Source: Nostoc punctiforme NIES-2108 (GTDB lineage: Bacteria; Cyanobacteriota; Cyanobacteriia; Cyanobacteriales; Nostocaceae). Taken from it: a stretch of 59,200 bases of DNA. The position numbers and the translations under genes were made by a program. The notes beneath the pieces were generated by a model, which saw nothing but the letters and a program-made list of their open reading frames with translations, made no database searches and was not told the DNA's origin. Of the stretch, positions 8,688-17,744 are shown piece by piece. Numbering within the stretch: the first letter of the stretch is position 1; each line of letters opens with the position of its first letter. The stretch lies in contig LXQE01000136.1 of NCBI GenBank assembly GCA_003326195.1, forward strand, positions 113,953 to 173,152. The letters are read 5' to 3'.

Positions 8688-9374
8688 TTAAATGTAAGAA
8701 CTCACCAAATTTTCTTGTTGAATTTGTGCTTTTGCTAAAGCCAATGCTTGATGAGCATTTTTAAACTTTGTTTCATCTGTAAATTTATGCTCAAAATTCT
8801 TTAAATAAGCTTCCAAATACCGAATACGTAAGTGTGGATCGGTCGGATTCTGAAGAAAAGGGAGGTCAGCTTCAACCATGAACCGGATAGCCAACAAGGG
8901 GATAGGGCTACGAAGTGGACGAAATTTTGGGTTGTGCAGACCAGGAGAGTCATTACGTTTATGAAATTCTCCTATCATCAGTCCTGACTCAACAAACAAA
9001 GGTTTAAGTTTTTGTTGGACACTATCTACTACTTTAGAAGCATCTTCTATATGGATGTCAGGAAAAATAAGTAAAAAAGCTTTATTAATTGCTAATTCCT
9101 GCTCTTTAACATCTATTTGCAGAAATATATCTCGATAGCGTCCAACAATCTCTTCTAATTGTTCTGGATACAAATCTTTCGTGTGAATAACTGCTAGACG
9201 AATACTATTTGATTTGAGAGAGTAAGGTACAAAGGGGCAAACTGCGCCGGGTCTACCTAAGTCAGGATGAGACCTTCCTAAAAAGTTTTTCACCCACTTC
9301 ATAATTTCAATTAAGGCAGAAAGGTCTTCATGTTGCTGGAGTTGTTCGATTTCACGAGTTGTATAGAGTTGCAT
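8688..9374 (-). CDS. Hypothetical protein, DUF6875-like
   Basis: A 228-residue soluble protein. The segment LGRPGAVCPFVPYSLKSNSIRLAVI near residues 39-63 and the later KPLFVESGLMIGEFHKRNDSPGLHNPKFRPLRSPIPLLAIRFMVEADLPFL resemble the domain I know as DUF6875, found scattered in bacteria and sometimes beside peptide or polyketide biosynthesis genes. No catalytic motif can be named; the single Cys46 in AVCPFVP is a conserved-looking feature. No biosynthetic genes flank it here. The ATG at 9374 is the first in the frame. I am moderately sure of the family and have no function. Confidence 0.65.
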   Translation of the reverse strand: MQLYTTREIEQLQQHEDLSALIEIMKWVKNFLGRSHPDLGRPGAVCPFVPYSLKSNSIRLAVIHTKDLYPEQLEEIVGRYRDIFLQIDVKEQELAINKAFLLIFPDIHIEDASKVVDSVQQKLKPLFVESGLMIGEFHKRNDSPGLHNPKFRPLRSPIPLLAIRFMVEADLPFLQNPTDPHLRIRYLEAYLKNFEHKFTDETKFKNAHQALALAKAQIQQENLVSSYI

Positions 9375-10424
9375 AAGCTTGAGTGAAATGGAATAATTGT
9401 TTAATTCTGAATTCCAAATTAGTTTTAAAAGGTGAAACTAATTATTTAAGTAAATAAAACAAGCTCTTTGTTGTTTACTTTTGGTTAATCTGTGGCTTGC
9501 AGAAGATAACAATGCTCTCCCATTTTTTTGTGAACTTAAAGTAATTTACCTCAATACATACACAAATATATTTCGCAGCAAATAATTTGTTTTGAAATTA
9601 CTTTGTAATATGTTAGTTACAGGACTAATATTTGAATCTTGAAATATATGTAGCTTATATTACAAATTACTACCACACCTTACAATTACTTGACAGATTT
9701 TTTCAAAAACAATTGACAATTTTTATAGGATACGTATGTATCATCATTATTTGGCATCTGCTCCTAGTTTTTACACTCTTAAGCTTCTGTTATTTTTATC
9801 AAGACATTATAAATTTTATGTGTAAATAGTTATTTTTACTGTGAAAATTTGGTGTAGATTTAACAGCAACTTTAGGGCTACTATCAAGGTACTATACTTG
9901 TAGTAAGTAAAAAGTTTACACAGAATTGGTATAAGTCCAATTTTATAAGCTGTATATTACTTAGAGCGGATGACCAATTAATAAAATACACTCTGCCAAA
10001 TAGATTGGGGAGAATGCCTGATCGGGCGGGTGGGGTAGTTATTCCACTTAGATGATAAAGTACTGTATTTTCAATTGGTTGATCTCAACGTGAGGTATTT
10101 GGAGCGAAATATCGGTAGTTTAGGCTTTATTGGGTCTAAAAATAAAAATCGTAGGGATTGGTAGAATGAGCGGCAACTTCTATTGTTCCCCGTACCCCTA
10201 TTCTTAAGTAAGCTGCTCACAAAATTAAATATTTTAGGACTTACGGTACTAGACAAATTAACCATAATATGTAGTAAAGCAAATTTATATTTCAGGTGCT
10301 GATTGCAACCCCGATTTTGTCGCATATTTACTGTTCTGGGTGTTAGACATGGCTCAAAATCCCAAAATTAGTATAGTCAATATGTATGATACGTAAGTCC
10401 GATGTTTGTTTAACTGGAAGTTCC
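9375..10424. other. Long AT-rich intergenic region
   Basis: No gene is supported over about 1 kb. Two short frames (9632-9829 plus, 10071-10325 minus) look like chance. The right part has a possible small inverted-repeat element at 10237-10400. Confidence 0.5.
10237..10400. repeat. Possible small element bounded by GGACTTACG inverted repeats
   Basis: GGACTTACG at 10237-10245 is inverted as CGTAAGTCC at 10392-10400. A further copy of the same end word, TGCGTAAGTCC, occurs at 44948-44960. Short terminal repeats of this type often mark non-autonomous elements in Nostoc-like genomes, but no target duplication is clear here. Confidence 0.4.
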
Positions 10425-12074
10425 TTATTTCTCAACAAATTCTTTCACCACTGCCATAGCATCAGGTGGAATCTGCGTAATTAGACGAAATGGAAATGCG
10501 GCTGTTGAAGCAAACTGAGCATAGTCTGGTGTCAGGAAGATAGCATAGTTTTTAGCTTCTGGAGTCATCTGTGCAGCAAAGGCCAAGGCTATAGCTTTAA
10601 CGTACTTGCGAACATCTGCTGCTTGTTCACCCACAACTTCACCGCCACTAATTGGTGTATTTGGTTGTCCTATCTGATCTAATGTGGTGCTAGGGTCTTT
10701 TACACTGAGATGAGTACCCCCAATTATACCAACTAGTGATTTTGGGGATGGGATTTTTTCAAATCCTACAATCTGTTCAGTTAAAGCTGGGGTGGTTTTA
10801 TCGGCAGAACCTGCTAACACTATGGTAGGAACTTGTATCTTAGTTAACCCAGTTTCGCCAAAAATCAGAGAAGTTGTGGGATTGAGAGCGATCGCCTGTT
10901 TGATTCTGGGATCTCGTAGTTGATAGCTATTTTCTGGTAGTTCTTGAGCGATGCACTGCATATTTTCTCCCAAACTCAAGATAGTCAGGTTCTTTTTGCA
11001 GCGTTGTTTGAGATGTTCTAGTTGTAACTCGGCTCCAGCAAGTGCTAAAGCTGTACCACCACCAAAAGAATAGCCAACAACCATCGCGTTTGTAGTTGCA
11101 AGTTTCCCTTGCAGGGGATGATTAGTCGTTTGGTTGAGCTTTGCTAATTCGTCGAGGACAAAACTAATATCTTGAGGACGATACAAAAACTCTTGAGGCT
11201 GCATGACTCTGGTTTTGCCTTGTAATGCTAAGTTAGCATTTGCCTGATTACTACCGGGATGTTCTAAAGCTGCTACTACATAACCGTGTGATGCTAAATG
11301 TTCTGCTAGGTAACGCAAGTCCGTGCGGACTGACCCGAAGCCGTGAGAAAAGACAATTACGGGTTTGTCAGGAGTTGCAGCAGTTGACCAGTAAATATCA
11401 ACTGGGATTTTGCGATCGCGCTTTTGATCGTTCAGACTTAAATTAAGTATTTTTACTTGGGCGCTTCCTGGTTGGCTGGGATCAAAAGGAAAAGCAATCT
11501 GCGGTGTTCTCGGATGTGCTGTTATGGGGTCGAGTTGGGGAGCGATCGCTAACATGAATTGCTGGGTGCGCCAAAAAGCTGTATTTAAATTCCCTGCAAC
11601 AACAAAAGCCTTTGGCAAATCAATTTCTAAACGTTTACTGGGATAAGCAGCAATAAAACTCAGTATAGAAAGACCTTGCGGTGCAGTAGAACCTAGCACC
11701 AATCCTGCTCTCAATGCTTGTACCCCAGCTTTATCCTTTCGGGCTAAGGCTGTAGCAAAGTCATTGAGAATAGTTGTACCAATCTGGGTATTAATTAATC
11801 TATCAAGTGTGACAACATTCATAGGTATATTCATGCCCAGCGCCCCCAAGAAGAAGCGGCGTTGTTCTTCAGATAAAGACTGTAAACTCCCAGGCACTTT
11901 TCCTGTTTTTACAGCCTTTTGCAACTCAGTAACAGAGATGGATTCTGTAAATAAACCCAAACGCACAACAACTGTGTCAGCAGCAATGGCCGAAGTATTT
12001 GCCCCGATCTGTGTAAGTGCGATTGCGCCAAAGAAACCCGCAACTGTCTTAAGACTTCTCCAACTTTTTCCCAT
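10425..12074 (-). CDS. Exported alpha/beta hydrolase with N-terminal DUF1400 domain
   Basis: This 549-residue protein begins with a signal peptide (about residues 1-31, ending NTSAIAA). Residues of about 32-165 match the DUF1400 domain typical of cyanobacterial hydrolases (VVVRLGLFTESISVTELQKAVKTGK, LINTQIGTTILNDF, LRAGLVLGSTAPQGLSILSFIAAYP). From about 230 follows an alpha/beta hydrolase core with VIVFSHGFGSVRTDLRYLAEHLASHGYVVAALEHPGSN and the nucleophile elbow GYSFGGG (Ser336), then a GGTHLSV segment carrying the likely catalytic His. Relatives act as lipases or platelet-activating-factor-type acetylhydrolases. Likely periplasmic. It is a single gene; the substrate is unknown. Confidence 0.88.
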   Translation of the reverse strand: MGKSWRSLKTVAGFFGAIALTQIGANTSAIAADTVVVRLGLFTESISVTELQKAVKTGKVPGSLQSLSEEQRRFFLGALGMNIPMNVVTLDRLINTQIGTTILNDFATALARKDKAGVQALRAGLVLGSTAPQGLSILSFIAAYPSKRLEIDLPKAFVVAGNLNTAFWRTQQFMLAIAPQLDPITAHPRTPQIAFPFDPSQPGSAQVKILNLSLNDQKRDRKIPVDIYWSTAATPDKPVIVFSHGFGSVRTDLRYLAEHLASHGYVVAALEHPGSNQANANLALQGKTRVMQPQEFLYRPQDISFVLDELAKLNQTTNHPLQGKLATTNAMVVGYSFGGGTALALAGAELQLEHLKQRCKKNLTILSLGENMQCIAQELPENSYQLRDPRIKQAIALNPTTSLIFGETGLTKIQVPTIVLAGSADKTTPALTEQIVGFEKIPSPKSLVGIIGGTHLSVKDPSTTLDQIGQPNTPISGGEVVGEQAADVRKYVKAIALAFAAQMTPEAKNYAIFLTPDYAQFASTAAFPFRLITQIPPDAMAVVKEFVEK

Positions 12075-12592
12075 AAACTTTTATACCAACTGTTACTTAC
12101 GGGAATATAACGGATATTTGTGTATTTGACTACCCCAATAATTGCTTAGAAATAAAAGTAAATTTTTTCTTAACTTGATGGCGATGTCTACGACGGGCTA
12201 CGCCTACGCTCTAATTCTCCTCAAAGCATCTGCTGATGCAAACAGAGCCATATTACAAGCATAACAAAAGTAACGAATTGTAGAATTCATCACAGTTAAA
12301 AATTTGAGCATAAATCAGTGTTAACAGCCACAAAAGCTCGATTGTTTCTCAGCTAGGTTTAATACTGTAACGGAGCTACTAGAACAGGGGAAACGATGCC
12401 TGCGGCGGTAAACTACGCATCTACAATCTGCAATTTTTTTTGACAGGAAAGTTTAACCGACTGCTTAATGTTTTGTCTTTGCTTTTTAAAACATCTTGCA
12501 GAAGTGTTGCAGGTGAATAGTCTGACTGCTGTAGCTGCACAATCGTTACTCATCAAATTCCCCCAGCCGCATCAACAATTTTTCTTGGCTTT
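12075..12592. other. Intergenic region with a Nostoc-type short repeat
   Basis: The 518 bp between the divergent hydrolase and exported-protein genes must hold both promoters, but I cannot fix them. At 12180-12212 lies GCGATGTCTACGACGGGC followed by TACGCCTACGC, a repeat word family seen again at 58351-58380 and inside a coding region at 50764-50837. Confidence 0.5.
12180..12212. repeat. Short 'GCGATGTCTACG...GGCTACGCCTACGC' repeat
   Basis: The sequence starts GCGATGTCTACGACGGGC and runs into TACGCCTACGC. It shares its layout with 58351-58380 (GCGATGCCTACGGTTGGC then TACGCC) and with the start of the insertion at 50764. Confidence 0.65.
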
Positions 12593-13045
12593 ATGCGTCG
12601 CAGACTCCCATATATTTTAATTTTTCTGCTCTCTCTGAGTATTATTACACTGTGGTGGCCTGTGAATGATTCTGATTGCAATTTTGAGGCTTTTATCGCA
12701 TCAAAAACTACAAAATTCCAAGTACATGCTACAAAGGTTAGTGTTCAGCCGTGGCGTGGTCGTCACCATGTATATGGAATCTTTATGATTCCCAATGAAT
12801 ACAAACAAGCTCCATTTTTTGTGTTAACAGTCCAAGGTGCTGGTAGTTACTGTTCAAAACAATTTGGTCATAAACAAAACTTTGATGATATCTTTGCTGA
12901 ACCAGGAACTTATCTGGTAAAGAAGCCGATTAGAACTCGAAAAACTCTGCGGCTCATTCTTCAAGGTTTATATTCTCAGGTCAATGATAAAAATAATTGG
13001 ACATTGACTTTCCCGGAACCAAAAGCAAGGCAAGATAATTCATAA
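12593..13045 (+). CDS. Hypothetical membrane-anchored or exported protein
   Basis: A 150-residue protein whose first 25 residues (RRRLPYILIFLLSLSIITLWW) form a basic-then-hydrophobic signal or anchor. The rest is a small extracytoplasmic beta-type domain with two cysteines around an aromatic stretch and a Lys/Arg-rich turn (LVKKPIRTRKTLRLILQG). I do not recognise the family. The stop lies 8 bp before the end of the convergent M28 peptidase gene. A TTTATG start without a visible Shine-Dalgarno is used. It is probably real because of the clean signal sequence and normal composition. Confidence 0.6.
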   Translation: MRRRLPYILIFLLSLSIITLWWPVNDSDCNFEAFIASKTTKFQVHATKVSVQPWRGRHHVYGIFMIPNEYKQAPFFVLTVQGAGSYCSKQFGHKQNFDDIFAEPGTYLVKKPIRTRKTLRLILQGLYSQVNDKNNWTLTFPEPKARQDNS

Positions 13046-13053
13046 TTCATCAG

Positions 13054-14109
13054 TTAGCTTGGTGGTTGAGTTTCCAAAAGCTGGTCTTTTTCTAACAAGG
13101 CACTAGTCGCATTAACTACAATTTGTGCTGCTCCTGTGAAGAACGATCGCTCGATAGTAGCTGGCACATCGCTAGGTTTATGATAGTGCGGAGTGCGTAA
13201 ATTTGCGGTATCTGTCACCAGCACAGCACCCACACCTTGATACCAAAAGGGTGCATGGTCGCTGCGTAGGGTGTCTGGTGTCAGTAAACCTTTAAAAGGA
13301 ATTGGTAGTGTTAGAACTGCTGGTAAATTTGATTCCTGTTTATTCAGCGCGATTGAGGGGATGTTCTGTGAGTTTTGAAAGGCATTCAGTAAAGACAAGT
13401 GTTCTGTATCACCAACTACTGCTAAAAAGTCGCCTTTGTCGCTAGGTGGCGTAACAGGCAATCCGGCAGGGTATTTCTGACAACCAGGAGTGTAACAAGC
13501 GTAACCTACCATATCCATAACGATCGCTCCGCCTAAGTTTTGCAAGCGTGCTGTCTTACTCACAAAAGCCTGACTACCCAAAAGTCCTGCTTCCTCTTGG
13601 TCAAAAAAAGCTAGCTGTAACGTTCGTGGCGTAGGAGGAGAACCGAGCAACCGAGCGACTTCCAGCACTACAGCTACACCACTGGCATTATCATCAGCAC
13701 CAGGGGAAAAGGCAACAGTATCGTAATGCGCTGCTACAAGAATTGCTTTCGCGGCTTTATTCGTTCCAGGACGTTCGGCAAAAATATTCACACCGTCAGA
13801 GAACTTTTCTAATTTAGGTTTCCAGCCGAATTTTTTCAGTTCAGTTGTAATATAAGTGCGAGTAAGCGATCGGTCTTTTGTTGTGTAGCGCTGAAAATTC
13901 AAGTTTTGGATATGGTTTAGCAGCTTGTCAGTGGACACTTGCAGGGCAATGTAAACTTCCCTTGACTCTGGCTGTGCTTCGGGTGTTTTCACTGGAATCC
14001 GCTCAACAATTGTCGGTGAGGGACGCTGTTCAAAAAACGTGCTACCTCTGCTACCCAACACGGCAACTGTCATCAGCACCAATAGCATCAGCCAAATCCA
14101 TTTTCTCAT
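13054..14109 (-). CDS. M28 family zinc aminopeptidase, exported
   Basis: The 351-residue protein starts with a signal peptide or anchor (KWIWLMLLVLMTVAVLGS). The peptidase core from about residue 110 shows ILVAAHYDTVAFSPGADDNASGVAVVLEVARLL, giving the first two zinc ligands (His and Asp), then FFDQEEAGLLGSQAF, with the catalytic and metal-binding Glu pair, an Asp in AIVMDMVGY, and the last ligand His in LRTPHYHKPSDVP. All expected metal ligands of the M28 family (two zinc ions) are present, so it should be active outside the cytoplasm, releasing N-terminal residues from peptides. Single gene, convergent with the preceding one. Confidence 0.92.
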   Translation of the reverse strand: MRKWIWLMLLVLMTVAVLGSRGSTFFEQRPSPTIVERIPVKTPEAQPESREVYIALQVSTDKLLNHIQNLNFQRYTTKDRSLTRTYITTELKKFGWKPKLEKFSDGVNIFAERPGTNKAAKAILVAAHYDTVAFSPGADDNASGVAVVLEVARLLGSPPTPRTLQLAFFDQEEAGLLGSQAFVSKTARLQNLGGAIVMDMVGYACYTPGCQKYPAGLPVTPPSDKGDFLAVVGDTEHLSLLNAFQNSQNIPSIALNKQESNLPAVLTLPIPFKGLLTPDTLRSDHAPFWYQGVGAVLVTDTANLRTPHYHKPSDVPATIERSFFTGAAQIVVNATSALLEKDQLLETQPPS

Positions 14110-14236
14110 CTGATTTATCCTTGGCTTCCTGACTTAGGGTAGCGCAAATCCCCAAGCATCACTTTCTAGGATTGCTTCGGTTAAGGTTTTTTGATGAAAA
14201 TTATAGCGATCGCAAAGACGTGATAAATCTGATTAT

Positions 14237-14766
14237 TAGACCTCTTGCAAAAGTCCCTAACACCCCATCCCCAACCCCTCCCCGCTTGCGTTGCGGGGCT
14301 ACCGTGTACACACAAGTCGAATTTCTTCTTAAATCCCAAAGATTACCTACTTAATCGCAGTGATGGTTAGGGTGGGGTAAAACTAAAGTTAAAACCTTAG
14401 TAAATCAGTTTTCAGGTGAGGTTTTGAGAATTTATGCAATAAATATATTGAATTCGGGTGGTCGTTTATTGAATTCGGGTGGTCGTTTATTAAATTCGGG
14501 TGGTCGTTTATTAAATTCGGGTGGTCGTTTATTGAATTCGGGTGGTCGTTTATTGAATTCGGGTGGTCGTTTATTGAATTCGGGTGGTCGTTCATTGAAT
14601 TCGGATGGTTGTTTATTGAATTCAAGCAGTGGTTAAGGTTGAGTAAAACCCAGATTCTTGAACAACTTCAGACTTGTGTGTACACCGTAGGCTTGCGGGG
14701 AGGGGAACGTTTGCGTTAGCAAATGCGGGGTGGGGTTCTTTGTTTTTTATTTATGCAAGAGGTCTA
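14237..14766. mobile_element. 530-bp inverted-repeat element carrying a minisatellite
   Basis: The ends TAGACCTCTTGCA (14237-14249) and TGCAAGAGGTCTA (14754-14766) are perfect 13-bp inverted repeats. Inwards the similarity continues in patches: CCCCATCCCCAACCCCTCCCCGC on the left against GCGGGGAGGGG and GCGGGGTGGGG on the right, and ACACAAGTC (left, near 14316) against GACTTGTGT (right, near 14670). The centre is a 21-bp tandem array. There is no transposase. TA at each end fits a Tc1/IS630-like target, but that is inference. A diverged end of the same kind (AACCTCTTGCACAA) lies just after the argJ-like gene at 42246. Confidence 0.65.
14450..14632. repeat. Minisatellite of 21-bp units (8 full copies plus a partial)
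   Basis: The unit is GAATTCGGGTGGTCGTTTAT plus one T. Copies start at 14450, 14471, 14492, 14513, 14534, 14555, 14576 and 14597, with a decayed ninth at 14618. Units 3 and 4 begin with A instead of G and the last two copies carry substitutions. Since 21 is a multiple of 3, both strands give open heptapeptide repeats (LNSGGRL plus, NSINDHP minus), but these look accidental. Confidence 0.93.
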
Positions 14767-14803
14767 TTGTAGAGACGGCGATTCATCGCGTCTTTTGCTT
14801 GCG

Positions 14804-15895
14804 TTAACCTAACATTTGTCTTTTAACAAGAGCATGGCCAGATTGCACATCAAACCAGTGAATATCTTCAGGGGACAATGCTAGTGTAATATCCTCGCCA
14901 CTCCAATTTTGGTCTGTTGGCAACAAAGCACGTACTGTAATCGCTCCGGTTTGTGAACCCTCAACCCTGACACTGACCAAATAGTGCATACCCAAATTTT
15001 CCACTAAAAACACTCGCCCTTTGATAGTCTGGGTATCACCTGGTTGAGCAATGCGGACATTCTCTGGGCGGATTCCCAAAATAATCTGCGGTGGTACTGT
15101 TGGTATATCTGGGAGATGAACCTGAAAGTTACCCAGCAGCGCATATTGTCCCTTACAAGGTAAAGTCAGCAAATTCATTTGCGGACTACCAACAAATCCA
15201 GCCACAAATAGATTCGCTGGATGGTTATAGATGCGGTCAGGTGGGTCAAGTTGCTGGACATAGCCATCATTGAGCAATGCAACTTTGGTAGAGAGCGTCA
15301 TCGCTTCGGTTTGGTCGTGGGTGACGTAGACAACTGGCACTTTTTGGGCTGCAAAAATTTGCTTGATATCGGCTCGGACTCGTTCCCGCAATAGTGCATC
15401 CAGGTTACTTAAAGGTTCATCTAGCAGGTAGACATCAGCATTACGCACCAAAGCACGACCGACCGCAACCCGTTGTCTTTGACCTCCAGACATTTGACCA
15501 GGTTTGCGGTTCATTAACTCTGCTAATCCTAAAACTTCTGCCACTTCTGCCACTCGCTGTTTAATTTCTATCGGTGGTACTTTTTTCAGCTTGAGTCCAG
15601 AAGCGAGGTTTTCGTACACCGTCATGTGGGGATAGAGTGCATAGCTTTGGAATACCATTGCAATATTGCGATCGGCTGCTCGTTTATAGGTGACATCCAC
15701 CTCCCCAATCTTAATTTGACCACGAGTCGGTTCTTCAAGACCCGCAATCATGCGTAGTACAGTAGATTTGCCACAGCCAGAAGGGCCAAGTAAAGTCAGA
15801 AACTCATGGTTATCTACAGTTAAACTAACGTCTTTGACAGGGATAACTTTAGGATTATAGGTTTTGTTTAAGTTTGTAAGTTCGAGTTTAGCCAT
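14804..15895 (-). CDS. Sugar ABC transporter ATP-binding protein (MalK/UgpC type)
   Basis: This 363-residue ATPase has Walker A GPSGCGKST near residue 37, the Q-loop MVFQSYALYPHMTVYENL, signature motif MSGGQRQRVAVGRALVRNADVYLLDEPLSNLDA and the switch His in VYVTHDQTEAMTLS. The C-terminal 110 residues form the TOBE/MalK regulatory beta domain (ILGIRPENVRIA). It powers import of a sugar or sugar-phosphate through the two permeases encoded just upstream. The start follows the permease stop by 8 bp, so the four genes 19130 to 14804 form one minus-strand operon and this is the last gene. Confidence 0.93.
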   Translation of the reverse strand: MAKLELTNLNKTYNPKVIPVKDVSLTVDNHEFLTLLGPSGCGKSTVLRMIAGLEEPTRGQIKIGEVDVTYKRAADRNIAMVFQSYALYPHMTVYENLASGLKLKKVPPIEIKQRVAEVAEVLGLAELMNRKPGQMSGGQRQRVAVGRALVRNADVYLLDEPLSNLDALLRERVRADIKQIFAAQKVPVVYVTHDQTEAMTLSTKVALLNDGYVQQLDPPDRIYNHPANLFVAGFVGSPQMNLLTLPCKGQYALLGNFQVHLPDIPTVPPQIILGIRPENVRIAQPGDTQTIKGRVFLVENLGMHYLVSVRVEGSQTGAITVRALLPTDQNWSGEDITLALSPEDIHWFDVQSGHALVKRQMLG

Positions 15896-15903
15896 TTTGA
15901 TTT

Positions 15904-16788
15904 TTATCCTTTTACAGCACCAGCGGTAAGACCTTGGACAATCCGGCGCTGGAAAAACAAAACTAGTAAAATTAGGGGTAACGTTCCCACGACAGTAGCA
16001 GCAGCGATCGGACCATAGGGAATTTCATATATTGTCGCACCACCCAACTGAGCCGCAGCAACGGGAATTGTCTTCAACTCTTCACGAGTCATAAACGTGA
16101 GAGCGAAAATAAACTCGTTCCAAGCAAAAATAAAGGTGAGGATTCCAGTAGTCACCAAGGCGGGAAGGGTCATGGGTAGCACGATTTGCCAGAGTAGTTG
16201 AAAGGTGTTGTAGCCATCGACCCTAGCGGAATCTTCCAAGTCTTTTGGTAATTGTTGAAAAAAGCTTTTAAGTACTAAAATTGTCAGCGGCAAATTGATC
16301 GCAGTATAGGGTATAATCAGCGCCAGATAATTGTTGCCCAATCTCAGCGCTTGGATAATTTCTAATAGTCCTAAGAACAAGAGAATTCCAGGAAATAAGG
16401 TGACAATTAGAATGCTGGCGAGGATAGCTCGTTCACCCCAAGGGCGTAACCGTGCGAGGGCATAAGCGGCAGGTGCGCCGATCGCTAAAGCTACAGCTGT
16501 GGAAGTAATCGAGACAAAGGCACTGTTGAAGATGTAGCGCCAAAATGGACGACGAGTAAATAACTCAATGTAGTGATTGAAAGTGAATCGTGTGGGGAAA
16601 TAGACAGTAGGAACGGCGGCAATATCCTCATTCACTTTAAACGAGGTCAGCAATTGCCATAGAGCTGGTGCTAGGCTAAATAGGACTATTAATACAACTA
16701 TGATGAACAGCAAGATTTTTTTCAGAGAAAACTTGGTTCCCACTGTTCGTTTTGGAGTTGTTGGAACTGCTTGGGAATTTACACTCAT
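15904..16788 (-). CDS. Carbohydrate ABC transporter permease (MalG type)
   Basis: A 294-residue inner-membrane protein with about six hydrophobic spans, the first at residues 26-47 (ILLFIIVVLIVLFSLAPALWQLL). The cytoplasmic coupling loop is EDSARVDGYNTFQLLWQIVLPMTLPAL, a good EAA motif that docks on the ATPase. The MalG/CUT1 class is shown by length, order in the operon and the TIPVAAAQLGG tail region. It overlaps no neighbour; 3 bp separate it from the other permease gene. The transported sugar is not evident. Confidence 0.92.
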   Translation of the reverse strand: MSVNSQAVPTTPKRTVGTKFSLKKILLFIIVVLIVLFSLAPALWQLLTSFKVNEDIAAVPTVYFPTRFTFNHYIELFTRRPFWRYIFNSAFVSITSTAVALAIGAPAAYALARLRPWGERAILASILIVTLFPGILLFLGLLEIIQALRLGNNYLALIIPYTAINLPLTILVLKSFFQQLPKDLEDSARVDGYNTFQLLWQIVLPMTLPALVTTGILTFIFAWNEFIFALTFMTREELKTIPVAAAQLGGATIYEIPYGPIAAATVVGTLPLILLVLFFQRRIVQGLTAGAVKG

Positions 16789-16791
16789 GGC

Positions 16792-17703
16792 TTAAATGGT
16801 TCCTGATGTTTTGGCACGATATTTGTTAAGTAAGAAACTAGCGATCGCTACCGCTGCAATCAATATTAAAAATGTCACTACTACCAGGGCTGCTCCATAA
16901 CCAAAATCTAAGTAGCGCATCACCGTGGAGTAAATGTACAATGACACCACTTCCGTAGCGCCACCAGGGCCACCCCCGGTCATCACAGCAATCAAGTCGA
17001 AAATTCCGAAAGCTTGAGCAAACCGAAATAGCACTGCAATTAAGATTTGCGGCAGCAGCAGTGGCAGGGTAATATTGCGGAAGCTTTGCCAAGCAGTTGC
17101 CCCATCGACCGAATAAGCTTCATAGAGGTCTTTTGATATCGACTGCAACCCAGCTAGCAACAAGATGCTGATAAACGGCGTAGTTTTCCAAACATCAGCA
17201 AAAACCAGTGCGATCATTGCCAGCGTTGGATCTCCTAACCAGTTAATCCCAGTCTCAATCAGCCCCAACCGCCGCAGAATATCATTCACAACCCCAAACT
17301 GGTCGTTAAAAATCCAAGCCCACGCCAGACCAATCAGAGAAGTAGGCAAAGCCCAAGGGATAATGGCGGTTGTACGCACTATGCCCCGCCCAACAAACGC
17401 CTGGTTGAGAACTAGGGCAATCCCCAGTCCTAGCAGTAGTTCTGAGATTACTGATGCTGTTGTGAACACGGTTGTCGCCCACAAACTCTGCCAAAAACGA
17501 CCATCTCCCGCCATCCGCACATAATTATCCAGACCAGAGAATACGGGTTGTAGCTCTGTTCCCAAATTTCTAGTAAATACGCTTAACCAAAATGCTCGTA
17601 AAATCGGGTAGGCAAATACAAACAACAACAGCAGCAATGCTGGTGTTAGTAAGATCCAGGCTGTCTGTTGTTCTCGACTTTTGAGTGTATGTAAATTTGT
17701 CAT
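16792..17703 (-). CDS. Sugar ABC transporter permease (MalF type)
   Basis: A 303-residue permease with six predicted spans starting at WILLTPALLLLLFVFAYPILRAFW (residues 15-38). Its EAA loop is YEAYSVDGATAWQSFRNITLPLLLPQI. It pairs with the downstream MalG-type permease to form the channel. Its start codon lies inside a heptamer repeat array (TTTGTCA units at 17696-17730), so the usual Shine-Dalgarno position is filled with repeat sequence; translation might be coupled to the gene before it. Confidence 0.92.
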   Translation of the reverse strand: MTNLHTLKSREQQTAWILLTPALLLLLFVFAYPILRAFWLSVFTRNLGTELQPVFSGLDNYVRMAGDGRFWQSLWATTVFTTASVISELLLGLGIALVLNQAFVGRGIVRTTAIIPWALPTSLIGLAWAWIFNDQFGVVNDILRRLGLIETGINWLGDPTLAMIALVFADVWKTTPFISILLLAGLQSISKDLYEAYSVDGATAWQSFRNITLPLLLPQILIAVLFRFAQAFGIFDLIAVMTGGGPGGATEVVSLYIYSTVMRYLDFGYGAALVVVTFLILIAAVAIASFLLNKYRAKTSGTI

Positions 17704-17730
17704 TTGTCATTTGTCATTTGTCATTGGTCA
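17696..17730. repeat. Heptamer tandem repeat (TTTGTCA x4 plus TTGGTCA) over a start codon
   Basis: Units lie at 17696, 17703, 17710 and 17717 with a fifth variant unit at 17724. On the minus strand each unit reads ATGACAA or similar, so several ATG codons occur 7 bp apart in all three frames; only the one at 17703 opens into the permease. Confidence 0.88.
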
Positions 17731-17744
17731 TTAAGCATTGGGGA

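Noticed and set aside
9632..9829. 65-aa hydrophobic open frame starting with TTG
   Set aside because: AT-rich chance composition, no ribosome binding site, no family.
10071..10325. 84-aa minus-strand open frame
   Set aside because: Runs through a GGACTTACG-type repeat and has no coding signature.
14450..14632. Possible CRISPR array
   Set aside because: Units are contiguous 21-mers without unique spacers and no cas genes are near.
14424..14636. Open frames on both strands with heptapeptide repeats (LNSGGRL / NSINDHP)
   Set aside because: They are only the 21-bp minisatellite read in frame; no ribosome binding site or non-repeat domain.
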